Assembly: GCF_001700435.1 (NCBI RefSeq)
Contig: NZ_LYPC01000030.1
Coordinates: 186,001 to 250,000 of the forward strand
Length of the DNA: 64,000 nt
Reading direction: 5' to 3'
From: Paenibacillus pectinilyticus
Lineage (GTDB): Bacteria; Bacillota; Bacilli; Paenibacillales; NBRC-103111
The translations under genes were made by a program, and so were the position numbers. Shown piece by piece: positions 56,484-64,000 of this stretch. Numbering within the stretch: the stretch's first letter is position 1; every line of letters starts with the position of its first letter. The notes under the pieces were generated by a model. That model was not told the origin of the DNA. It ran no database searches and saw only the letters and a list, made by a program, of their open reading frames with translations.

Positions 56484-57464
56484 ATGGAAAAACAGTTTTC
56501 AGAATCGGTCATTGCGGTCGATCTGGGAGGTACTAGCATTCTATTAGGGGAGGTCACGGGTGAGGGAGAGATTATTCGGACGAAATCCTATCCAAGCGAC
56601 ACGACAAGCCAAGCAATCGCGATGCAGAATATTATTCATGCGATAGCAGATTATAAGAAGACTTCTTCATTTCAGGTGGAGCCAGTGGCGATTGGGATTG
56701 GTGTTGTCGGTCGTGTCGATGAGAAGCGAGGCGTCTGGCTCGAGATCGAACCGGGGAAATCCGTGGAGACCGACGTTAAGGCGATCATCGAATCAACGTT
56801 CGGAATTCGTTGCGGCATCGACAATGACGTCGCTTGTGCGACGAAGGCGGAGCAGCAGTTCGGATGGGGGAAGCAGTCCGATAATTTCATCTATTTGAAT
56901 ATCGGCACTGGAATCGCGGCAGGATTCATTGTGGATGGCCATTACGTGAACGGCGCGAGTTTTAATTCGGGCGAAGTCGGCCATATGGTTGTTGATTTGC
57001 ACAGCGATGTGATTTGCGGCTGCGGGCGTAAAGGATGCGTCGAACGGATCGCTTCGGGCCTTGGTCTTCATGAGAGAGTGGTCGTTCTGAAGAGCCAATA
57101 TCCAAATTCGTCTCTGGAAGTTCTGAGTGGCGAACGCGTCCCTGCCCAAGCCATTTTCGCTGCGGCGGAAAGTGGAGACGAGCTCGGCGCACGTGTCTGC
57201 GAAGAAGCGGCAAGCGCCGCAGCGGCGCTCATCATGAACCTCGTGCGCGTCAGCGATCCCGATACGATCGTTCTGGGCGGCGGTGTCATGGAGAGTGATT
57301 ATTTTGTGGGCAGAGTCAAGTCATATTTAAATACGAAAACGATGAGGTTCGTTACCAGACCTCTTGTGAATACGAAGTTGCCGGAGCCAGGGCTCGTCGG
57401 GGCAGCATTGGCTGGTATGCAAGCGATCGGTATGACCGGGGAAGGGACTGCGGTTTATGGATAA
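56484..57464 (+). CDS. ROK-family sugar kinase
   Basis: 326 residues from ATG 56484 after AAGGGGGTG; the longer frame from 56448 runs through the operator. The phosphate-binding AVDLGGTSILLGEV is at the start. The ROK zinc motif CGCGRKGCVE is near residue 175, and the catalytic aspartate lies in GIDNDVACA. It phosphorylates a hexose or amino sugar with ATP; the adjoining SIS gene points to an N-acetyl or amino sugar. It overlaps the next gene by eight bases. Confidence 0.9.
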   Translation: MEKQFSESVIAVDLGGTSILLGEVTGEGEIIRTKSYPSDTTSQAIAMQNIIHAIADYKKTSSFQVEPVAIGIGVVGRVDEKRGVWLEIEPGKSVETDVKAIIESTFGIRCGIDNDVACATKAEQQFGWGKQSDNFIYLNIGTGIAAGFIVDGHYVNGASFNSGEVGHMVVDLHSDVICGCGRKGCVERIASGLGLHERVVVLKSQYPNSSLEVLSGERVPAQAIFAAAESGDELGARVCEEAASAAAALIMNLVRVSDPDTIVLGGGVMESDYFVGRVKSYLNTKTMRFVTRPLVNTKLPEPGLVGAALAGMQAIGMTGEGTAVYG

Positions 57465-58542
57465 ACCTACTATGATGACCTACGTGTTGGAACAGTCGGA
57501 GATGGTTCAATCGATCCTCTCGCGCTTTCCGGATAACGTGGAGGAATTCGTCGACATCGCGCTCGGTACGTCTGATTGGCTCGTATTCGCAACGGGCTCG
57601 AGCTATAATGCTGCTTTAAGCGCAAAGTATTATGTCGAGAACCGGGCAAATGTCCGGATGGAGATCAAAGAGCCGTTTCATTTTACACATTATGACCGTA
57701 TCTCCCCGCATGTTGATCTTGCCATCGGCATTTCGCAGAGCGGCCAGAGCACGTCGACGATCGGCGCTTTAGCCCGAGTACGTCAGGAATCCGATATAAG
57801 GACGATAGCGATGGCAAGCGATAAGAACAGCGCGATCTCTGAGGTGGCGAACGCAACGACGGAGATCGGCTGCGGCAAGGAACGAGTAGGGTACGTGACC
57901 AAGGGCTTCACTGCGACGGTGCTAACCTTCATGCTCGCCGGACTCCGCCTTGCACAGCGCAAAGGGATCGCTTCGGACGATCAAGTAAACAGTGAGCTCG
58001 AGGCATTACGAAAGTTCGGAAAAGCTCTCCCCGACATTATAACGGCTACGGAAAACTTCTATGAGCAATATAAAGAGGAATTCGTGGGTGCTCCCCGATT
58101 CACTGTGGTCGGTAATGGGCCGGCCGTTGGCACGACAAAAGAGATGGAGACCAAATTCTCAGAAACGGTCCGACTGCCGACGCAAGGGATCGAACTAGAA
58201 GCATTCATGCACGGCCCGTACCTAGAAGTCAATCCGGAGCACCGCATCTTTTTCTTGGAAACGGAAAGTCCGGTCAAACATCGACTCGAGGCGCTCCGAG
58301 CCTATGAATCGCGCATCACACCGTATACGTACACCATTAGGCTGGGCGAAAGTAACGATGAACGGACGCTTGGGCTGCCTCTATCATTGGATGAATACCA
58401 AGCACCCATTGCACTCATCGTACCTTTCCAGATCCTTGCACATCATATCGCGGGCGGGCGGGGCATCGACTTGACCCAACGAATTTATACAGATTTTGGC
58501 GTTGCCATGCAGAGCAAGACGCAGCCAGGCGATTATGCTTGA
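57457..58542 (+). CDS. double-SIS sugar isomerase/deaminase (AgaS/GlmS-C like)
   Basis: 361 residues with two SIS domains. The first shows FATGSSYNAALSAKYYVE and GISQSGQSTSTIGAL (phosphosugar-binding serines); the second shows VVGNGPAVGTTKEMETKFSE and ELEAFMHGPYLEV. It resembles GlmS without the glutaminase domain, the AgaS type that deaminates or isomerises amino-sugar phosphates. With the ROK kinase it would turn an imported amino sugar into a fructose-6-phosphate-like product. Confidence 0.88.
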   Translation: MDKPTMMTYVLEQSEMVQSILSRFPDNVEEFVDIALGTSDWLVFATGSSYNAALSAKYYVENRANVRMEIKEPFHFTHYDRISPHVDLAIGISQSGQSTSTIGALARVRQESDIRTIAMASDKNSAISEVANATTEIGCGKERVGYVTKGFTATVLTFMLAGLRLAQRKGIASDDQVNSELEALRKFGKALPDIITATENFYEQYKEEFVGAPRFTVVGNGPAVGTTKEMETKFSETVRLPTQGIELEAFMHGPYLEVNPEHRIFFLETESPVKHRLEALRAYESRITPYTYTIRLGESNDERTLGLPLSLDEYQAPIALIVPFQILAHHIAGGRGIDLTQRIYTDFGVAMQSKTQPGDYA

Positions 58543-58594
58543 TGACGAAGGCGAACATGATAGATGCAAGTTAATTTAAGGGGGGATCTGTAAG

Positions 58595-59896
58595 ATGAAA
58601 AGATTTAGTGTCCTAGTATTGGCATTATTCCTAATTTTTTCTGCAACTGCATGCTCAAGCGGCAACAAAGCCTCCAATGATAGCGCTAGCAATGGAACGG
58701 AGGGCCAGTCTTCTACAACGGCGAAGAAAGTTAAGTTGAAACTCTGGACCATTTGGCCTTCAGGAGATTTCAAGCCCATTCGGGATGAGCTAGTAGCGAA
58801 ATGGAATAAAGACCACCCTGATATTCAGGTGGACGTGGAGTCCGCCGAGAACGACGCTTATAAAACGAAAGTACAAACTGCTGCAGCGGCTGATGGACTT
58901 CCGGATGTATTCTTTAGCTATGGCGCGGGCTTTTCGAAGCCATTTGTTGATGGCGGTAAGGTTCTAGCACTGGATCCATACCTGAACGACGGAACCAAAG
59001 ATAAGCTAACAGCAGGTTCTCTGGACAATTTAACCTATAACAGTAAAGTTTACGGCTTGCCGTATACGATGTGGCTTGGAACTTTTTTCGTGAATCAAGA
59101 ACTGTTCGATAAGAACAATATTAAAATACCGACCACCTATACGGAGCTCCTTGATGCAGTAAAAGCGTTCCGTGCCAAAGGCATCGATCCGATGGCAGTA
59201 GGCGGCAAGGATCTGTGGACAAGCGAGTTTTACGAAAACGTATTCGCACTGCGTGAAGGTGGAGCAAAGCTGAATAACGATGCTTTGAGAGGTAAAGCAT
59301 CATTCGAAGATGCTGCATTTACAAAAGCGACAGGAAAGCTTCAGGAATTAGCGAAAGCGGATGCTTTTATGAAAGGCTACATGGGTTTATCTCGGGATGA
59401 GTCGGAGGCCGTGTTCCTGGCAGGTAAAATACCGATGTATTACAATGGCAGCTGGTTTGCAAAAACACTGGACACGGCTCCAGATGTGAAAGCCAAAGTT
59501 AAGGTTATGAAATTTCCGACGATAGAAGGAGCAGCGGGGAACGAAAATGAATGGATTGGCGGCGTGCTTGATACGTTCATGGTAAGCTCGAAAACCAAGT
59601 ATCCAGAACAATCTGTTCAATTCTTGAAGTATTTGACTGAAAATCTATCAAGCGAAGGTTACAAAGCAGGGGCTGGATTACCTACGTGGAAAACGAACGT
59701 CGACGAGTCTAAAATCGACCCGATATTGAAAGATGTTCTAGCGAATTTCAAAACATCTACCGGTGTTGTTCCCTTGTATGACTTGTACTTGGGGGGCAAA
59801 CAAGGAGAAACGCATATGAATCTTGTCGCAAAGCTTCTATCAAACAAAGTAACGCCTCAAGAATTTGGGACTCAAATGCAGGCATTAGAGAGATAA
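58595..59896 (+). CDS. sugar-binding lipoprotein of the intact operon
   Basis: 433 residues, AAGGGGGGATCTGTAAG before ATG. Lipobox FSATACSS (Cys at residue 20). KLWTIWPSGDFKPIRDELVA and KVYGLPYTMWLGTFFVNQEL are typical of family 1 solute-binding proteins. It delivers the substrate to the permeases that follow. Nearly identical to the protein at 39932 over the mature part. Confidence 0.94.
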   Translation: MKRFSVLVLALFLIFSATACSSGNKASNDSASNGTEGQSSTTAKKVKLKLWTIWPSGDFKPIRDELVAKWNKDHPDIQVDVESAENDAYKTKVQTAAAADGLPDVFFSYGAGFSKPFVDGGKVLALDPYLNDGTKDKLTAGSLDNLTYNSKVYGLPYTMWLGTFFVNQELFDKNNIKIPTTYTELLDAVKAFRAKGIDPMAVGGKDLWTSEFYENVFALREGGAKLNNDALRGKASFEDAAFTKATGKLQELAKADAFMKGYMGLSRDESEAVFLAGKIPMYYNGSWFAKTLDTAPDVKAKVKVMKFPTIEGAAGNENEWIGGVLDTFMVSSKTKYPEQSVQFLKYLTENLSSEGYKAGAGLPTWKTNVDESKIDPILKDVLANFKTSTGVVPLYDLYLGGKQGETHMNLVAKLLSNKVTPQEFGTQMQALER

Positions 59897-59908
59897 CCAT
59901 ATCCGTGA

Positions 59909-59932
59909 GGAGGGGAGTTCAACGCTCTCCTC
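59909..59932 (+). promoter_or_regulatory. intercistronic stem-loop between binding protein and permease
   Basis: GGAGGGGAG pairs with CTCTCCTCC (one wobble). Such hairpins often stabilise the binding-protein message or cut read-through, giving more binding protein than permease. GGAGG occurs again at 59943 as the permease ribosome site. Confidence 0.55.
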
Positions 59933-59956
59933 CTTTCCCTCAAGGAGGATCTTATC

Positions 59957-60829
59957 ATGGATCGCGTTTTAAGCAACAAGAAAGCGATATTGTTTTTTAC
60001 ATTGCCAGCATTATTGTGGTACGCAGTCATTGTGCTGCTGCCTGTTTTTATTTCCTTCTACTACAGCTTGTTGGACTGGGACGGCGTAGGCAAGGGGGTA
60101 TTCGTCGGTCTTGAGAATTACGTCACCATGTTTCGTGATGATGATATTTTCAGACAGTCACTATGGAATTCCATTGTGCTTGCCATCCTTTCCGTTTTTG
60201 TACAGCTTCCGATCTCGCTAGTCTTAGCGCTCTTTTTAGCTAGTAACGTGAAAGGTAACCGTTTCTATCGTACGGTATATTTTATCCCAGTTGTTATGTC
60301 CACGGTTGTTATCGGGCAGCTCTGGATGAAAATTTATCATCCTTCCTTTGGTCTTCTGAATGGGGTCTTGGGAAGTCTCGGATTGGAAGCTTGGAAAGGG
60401 GAATGGTTAGGCAACCCCAAAACTGCTTTACTTGCTACCTTCATCCCTATCGTTTGGCAATTTATCGGCTATCATATGCTGCTTCTGTTTGCAGCAGCCA
60501 AGTCCATACCGGAGGATCTCTATGAGGCTGCGCGGATTGACGGGGCAACGGGAGTGAAATCATCCCTCTATATTACGATTCCGCTCATTAAGCCGATGCT
60601 GAAATTGTCGACAATCTTTGCTGTTATTGGATCCTTAAAAACGTTTGATTTCATTTATGTATTGACGAATGGCGGCCCGATGCATGCTACTGAAGTACCA
60701 AGTACATGGATGTTCAGCAATATTTTTAAGCAGTATCAATACGGATACGGAAGCTCTCTTGCGATCATCATCATTCTAGAGTGTTTATTGTTTACGGTTA
60801 TGATTCAAAAAATGTTTAAAACAGACTAG
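59957..60829 (+). CDS. sugar ABC permease, MalF/UgpA type
   Basis: 290 residues, CAAGGAGGATCTTATC before ATG. Six membrane segments and the EAA loop YEAARIDGATGVKSSLYITI near residue 193. Partner of the next permease. No ATPase gene is encoded nearby. Confidence 0.93.
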   Translation: MDRVLSNKKAILFFTLPALLWYAVIVLLPVFISFYYSLLDWDGVGKGVFVGLENYVTMFRDDDIFRQSLWNSIVLAILSVFVQLPISLVLALFLASNVKGNRFYRTVYFIPVVMSTVVIGQLWMKIYHPSFGLLNGVLGSLGLEAWKGEWLGNPKTALLATFIPIVWQFIGYHMLLLFAAAKSIPEDLYEAARIDGATGVKSSLYITIPLIKPMLKLSTIFAVIGSLKTFDFIYVLTNGGPMHATEVPSTWMFSNIFKQYQYGYGSSLAIIIILECLLFTVMIQKMFKTD

Positions 60830-60857
60830 ACCATTACTTTCGTTAGGAGGCCTAATA

Positions 60858-61724
60858 ATGACTGTACAACAGGCAAAGAATGCTTCACGACGAAAAAGCG
60901 GAATCAGGATCAGTACCTTGATTATGCAGTTTTTTCTCATCGTATTTGCTATTATTCAACTATTTCCTTTGGTATGGCTCTTTCTTTTTTCATTGAAAGA
61001 TAACGCAGATATATTCAGTGGCAACGTAATTGGTTTTCCGAAGGTATGGCATTGGGAAAATTATAGTTCCTTGTTTGCTGGTGGTAAGCTAAGTCTCTAT
61101 TTTATCAATAGTTTGATTGTTACATTTGCTACAATGCTGCTTACCGCCATCTTGGCGACTATGGCCGCATATTCTTTGTCAAGGATGAAATGGAAGCTCA
61201 GTAAAGTGACACTGACCGTTTTTATGATTGGGCTAATGATTCCTATTCATGCAGCCTTGCTACCGGTATTTCTTATTCTGAAAACTACGGGTCTTCTGGA
61301 CACTAGACTAGCATTGATTCTTCCTTATACCGGGTTCGGATTGTCTCTGGCGATAATTGTCATCGTTAATTTTTTCGTTACACTTCCCCGAGAGCTTGAA
61401 GAGTCCGCCTTTATAGACGGCAGCGGAATCTATCGGACATTTGCTTCGATCATGATGCCGTTGGTGGCACCAGCTATCGCAACCGTTTCCATATTTACGT
61501 ACTTGTCCTCATGGAACGAATTAATGTTTGCGATTACGTTTATCAGCAGTGATAACCTGAAGACGTTGACGGTTGGGATCATGTCGCTGTCGGGGCAACA
61601 CGCCACTTCTTGGGGACCCATCGGAGCAGGACTATTCGTGTCAACGCTGCCTACGATCATTCTGTATTTACTTATGAGTTCTCAGGTAGAGCGCAGCTTA
61701 ACGGTAGGTGCAGTTAAAGGGTAA
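60858..61724 (+). CDS. sugar ABC permease, MalG/UgpE type
   Basis: 288 residues, TTAGGAGGCC before ATG. EAA loop LEESAFIDGSGIYRTFASIM and the ending RSLTVGAVKG. Completes the importer of the ROK-SIS locus. Confidence 0.93.
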   Translation: MTVQQAKNASRRKSGIRISTLIMQFFLIVFAIIQLFPLVWLFLFSLKDNADIFSGNVIGFPKVWHWENYSSLFAGGKLSLYFINSLIVTFATMLLTAILATMAAYSLSRMKWKLSKVTLTVFMIGLMIPIHAALLPVFLILKTTGLLDTRLALILPYTGFGLSLAIIVIVNFFVTLPRELEESAFIDGSGIYRTFASIMMPLVAPAIATVSIFTYLSSWNELMFAITFISSDNLKTLTVGIMSLSGQHATSWGPIGAGLFVSTLPTIILYLLMSSQVERSLTVGAVKG

Positions 61725-61809
61725 GTTGAAATTCGATATCTTCAAGGAGAACTGACCGGCATATATCAGTAATAATTTCGAGTAATGAGCTTGAGTAGAC
61801 AGTTCTGCA

Positions 61810-61851
61810 AAGGAGCGGTCGAGAGATGAGAAGTTCTCCGACTGCTCTTTA
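61810..61851 (+). terminator. probable operon terminator
   Basis: GGAGCGGTCG pairs with CGACTGCTCT around AGAGATGAGAAGTTCTC, followed by TTAT. The T-run is short. The rest of 61725-62070 shows no gene. Confidence 0.5.
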
Positions 61852-62070
61852 TGCTACATATTCTGCAATGACCGAAAGGCTTGGTCAATTGTCCAACAGT
61901 GTTCTGCAGAATGCAGATAGATCTTGTTTATGTTTCCTGTTCTAATTAAATGTTAATTGGGCAATAACTAATGTTCGCTCTATTCAAACCGAGATAAGGT
62001 AGTGTAACATGAAATTACACATTTTTCTTGCTTGGGATTGGAGGCTAACATCATATTAAACAATATTTGG

Positions 62071-64000
62071 ATGAAAAGACGAAGCGTTATTTTAACCTGG
62101 TTATTTTCTTACGTTGCCATTTTGTTTCTGCCGATTCTAATTGGTGTTTTTGTATATCGTGAATCAAATGCGGCTCTCGAAGATGAAATTCATAGGGCAA
62201 ACGATGCATTATTGAAACAAGTTCGTGAAATCATGGACAATGAATTTGAGAGTGTTTTAAGACTGAATACAGAGATTACTTGGAATACCAAAATCCAAGA
62301 TCTCATGTATACGAATAAAATGGGGCGGGATGACTTCCAGTATTCCCTCTATCAAGTGGCGATGGATTTTAAAATGTACAAAACCTTCTATCCACAAATT
62401 ACTAATTTCTATGTCTATTACGCGCCGAGCGATACCGGTCTATTGCCAGGGGTGGTACGAAGCGGCAAGGATGTATACGAGGAAGTCCATGACAACCCTG
62501 ATCTCAGCTATGGTGATTGGATGTCCATGATCACTTCGAAGAAAGAGCCGGCTTTTGTTCCAATGGTCTACAGAGGGGTGGACGGTAGTACTCATCAGTC
62601 CATTGCCCATATTAGTTATTTTACAACGGACCTTGATGCCAAGCCTGAGGGAGCGGTCGTGATTCTTGTCGATGGGGCAAAGTTATTAACTGCTCTTCAG
62701 AACGTTCAAATGTTCAACGGGGGCGAAGTTTTGGTATTGAATAAAGATAATCAGATTCTGCTATCTTCTTTGGAGACCAATCAGCATCCGGTATTAACGA
62801 ATCGAGTCCTTTCTGAAGATCAAGGGTCCTTCCATGAAACGTACAATGGACAAGACTCCGTGTTTGATTATATCGCTTCCAAGAAATCCAATCTTAAATT
62901 TGTGACGATAATGCCAAGTGCTGTTGTTTGGCAAAAAGCGATCAAAGTGAGGTGGTTTACTTACATTAGCATCGCTGTGAGTATTCTCGGAGGGATTCTC
63001 TTAACGTTCTTCTTCTTAAAGAAAAACTATAATCCGATTAAACAATTAATTCATGCCTTCACAGATGAATCGGCGGATCAATTTCATGACGGGAGTAACG
63101 AATTTCAATATATTCATCACATGATTTCTAATACCGTCAATGAGAAGGAGCAAGTCAAGGATCGTCTAAAGCAGCAAAATTATTTGCTGCGATCTAATTT
63201 TATGACTAGATTATTAAAAGGCAGGTTAGATAATCAAATCCCGATAGAGGATGCGCTGCCTGCTTTCGAGATGCATTTTGACAGTGATCAGTACGCCGTT
63301 CTTTTATTGTATCTAGAGACCAATGATCTGTTTTTCTCTAGCATCAAAGGAAAGAGTGACAATGAGAAAGCCAAATTGCTTCAGTTTATCGTTGCCAATG
63401 TAGTTGAGGAGATCATGAACACGAGGCATATTGGGTATATGACGGAGATTGATAACATGCTCGCTTGCATTATTAATTTCCGAGACACGGGGCAGGCAGG
63501 CAGCTTGACCGAACTTCGTCAAATGGCCAGCGAAGCACAGCAGTTTTTGAAAACTAAATTCCAAATCGAACTTACCGTTTCGATCAGTAATATCCACACA
63601 TCCATTGTCGATCTCTCGATTGCCTACAAAGAGTCCGTTGATGCGATGGAGTATAAGCTTATTATGGGCAGAAAAGAAATTATTTCTTTTCATGAAATTC
63701 AAAATGAAGCGCAGAATGAAATCCCTCAGGGCTATTACTACCCCCTACAGGTGGAACAGCAGCTCATTAATTTTTTGAAAATTGGTGAATATGACAGGGC
63801 AAAGGAAACGCTCGATTCCATCGTGGACAGGAATTTGAAAATTAATCAGATTTCGTTACCACTGGCTCGCTGCTTGATGTTTGATTTGGTCAGTACGATG
63901 GTGAAGGCACTTCATGAAACAGGTGATGCACAGGAAGAATCATCTGGCGGTAGTTTGAAAGAAATCGAGAAGCTGACGGCATGTGAAACGATGCAGGATA
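62071..64000 (+). CDS. membrane-anchored AraC-type regulator or sensor (YesN-like), 3' end outside window
   Basis: The frame is open from about 62053 to the window end, so at least 643 residues lack a stop. Two membrane helices (about residues 8-28 and 290-312) enclose an extracellular sensor domain, followed by a cytoplasmic region (SDQYAVLLLYLE, VSISNIHTSIVDLSIAYKES) typical of large Paenibacillus AraC regulators whose DNA-binding end would lie beyond 64000. The ATG at 62071 is 26 bases from GGAGG, too far. An in-frame ATA at 62053 (ILNNIWMKRRS) lies at normal spacing, so the true start is uncertain. Confidence 0.8.
   Translation, partial: MKRRSVILTWLFSYVAILFLPILIGVFVYRESNAALEDEIHRANDALLKQVREIMDNEFESVLRLNTEITWNTKIQDLMYTNKMGRDDFQYSLYQVAMDFKMYKTFYPQITNFYVYYAPSDTGLLPGVVRSGKDVYEEVHDNPDLSYGDWMSMITSKKEPAFVPMVYRGVDGSTHQSIAHISYFTTDLDAKPEGAVVILVDGAKLLTALQNVQMFNGGEVLVLNKDNQILLSSLETNQHPVLTNRVLSEDQGSFHETYNGQDSVFDYIASKKSNLKFVTIMPSAVVWQKAIKVRWFTYISIAVSILGGILLTFFFLKKNYNPIKQLIHAFTDESADQFHDGSNEFQYIHHMISNTVNEKEQVKDRLKQQNYLLRSNFMTRLLKGRLDNQIPIEDALPAFEMHFDSDQYAVLLLYLETNDLFFSSIKGKSDNEKAKLLQFIVANVVEEIMNTRHIGYMTEIDNMLACIINFRDTGQAGSLTELRQMASEAQQFLKTKFQIELTVSISNIHTSIVDLSIAYKESVDAMEYKLIMGRKEIISFHEIQNEAQNEIPQGYYYPLQVEQQLINFLKIGEYDRAKETLDSIVDRNLKINQISLPLARCLMFDLVSTMVKALHETGDAQEESSGGSLKEIEKLTACETMQD

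Overview
The window looks like chromosome of a spore-forming, low-to-mid GC Firmicute of the Paenibacillus type. The signs are AAGGAGG-type ribosome binding sites, frequent TTG and GTG starts, a copper-amine-oxidase-N protein, fragments of GerA and Ger(x)C germination genes, several ATPase-less sugar ABC operons, and a membrane-anchored AraC regulator of the YesN type. This assignment is inferred from gene content, not from a marker gene.

1-10.0 kb is a visibly AT-rich exopolysaccharide island, all on the + strand. It holds a MurJ-type flippase (cut by the window edge), four GT4-like glycosyltransferases, a Wzy-like polymerase, UDP-glucose dehydrogenase and a GT14-like transferase. At about 10.05 kb composition changes abruptly; a ManC-type mannose-1-phosphate guanylyltransferase and an unknown membrane-anchored protein follow. 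Next come a c-di-GMP-I (GEMM-I) riboswitch in front of a 48-residue membrane peptide, a two-domain copper-amine-oxidase-N protein, two small Gly/His/Tyr/Pro repeat proteins, and a 984-residue secreted Ig-repeat protein with a dockerin-like tail.

18.6-26.2 kb is a set of small regulatory and metabolic units. It has an XRE-cupin regulator divergent from an esterase and DODA-type dioxygenase pair (with an inverted-repeat operator candidate), DUF1330, LysR, an MFS gene broken by one stop codon, and an SDR / SnoaL-like / unknown / stand-alone GTP cyclohydrolase II row. 26.3-27.7 kb is decayed DNA (AraC tail, GH2-type C-terminus, transposase fragment).

27.9-35.2 kb is a glycan locus: a LacI regulator, then a sigma-A promoter whose -10 lies inside a 36-bp perfect palindrome, a GH9 enzyme, a binding protein and two permeases. 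A GH2 N-terminal fragment follows, then alanine dehydrogenase and a PucR activator on the minus strand.

39.2-41.2 kb is a collapsed copy of the amino-sugar-like locus at 55.2-64 kb (LacI / ROK kinase / SIS isomerase / binding protein / two permeases / AraC). In the collapsed copy the regulator, kinase and isomerase are reduced to scraps, but the binding protein is intact. Between the copies lie an AraC-led operon (Gfo/Idh/MocA oxidoreductase, DUF993, sugar-phosphate isomerase, glycerate kinase) that looks like an uncharacterised sugar or sugar-acid route; an aminotransferase / APC permease / aldehyde dehydrogenase set; and pdxS followed by a wrecked pdxT. From 53.3 to 55.0 kb there are only remains of germination and histidine-kinase genes.

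The observations I rate highest are the riboswitch with its tiny membrane protein, the collapsed duplicate with a surviving binding protein, and the DUF993 operon.
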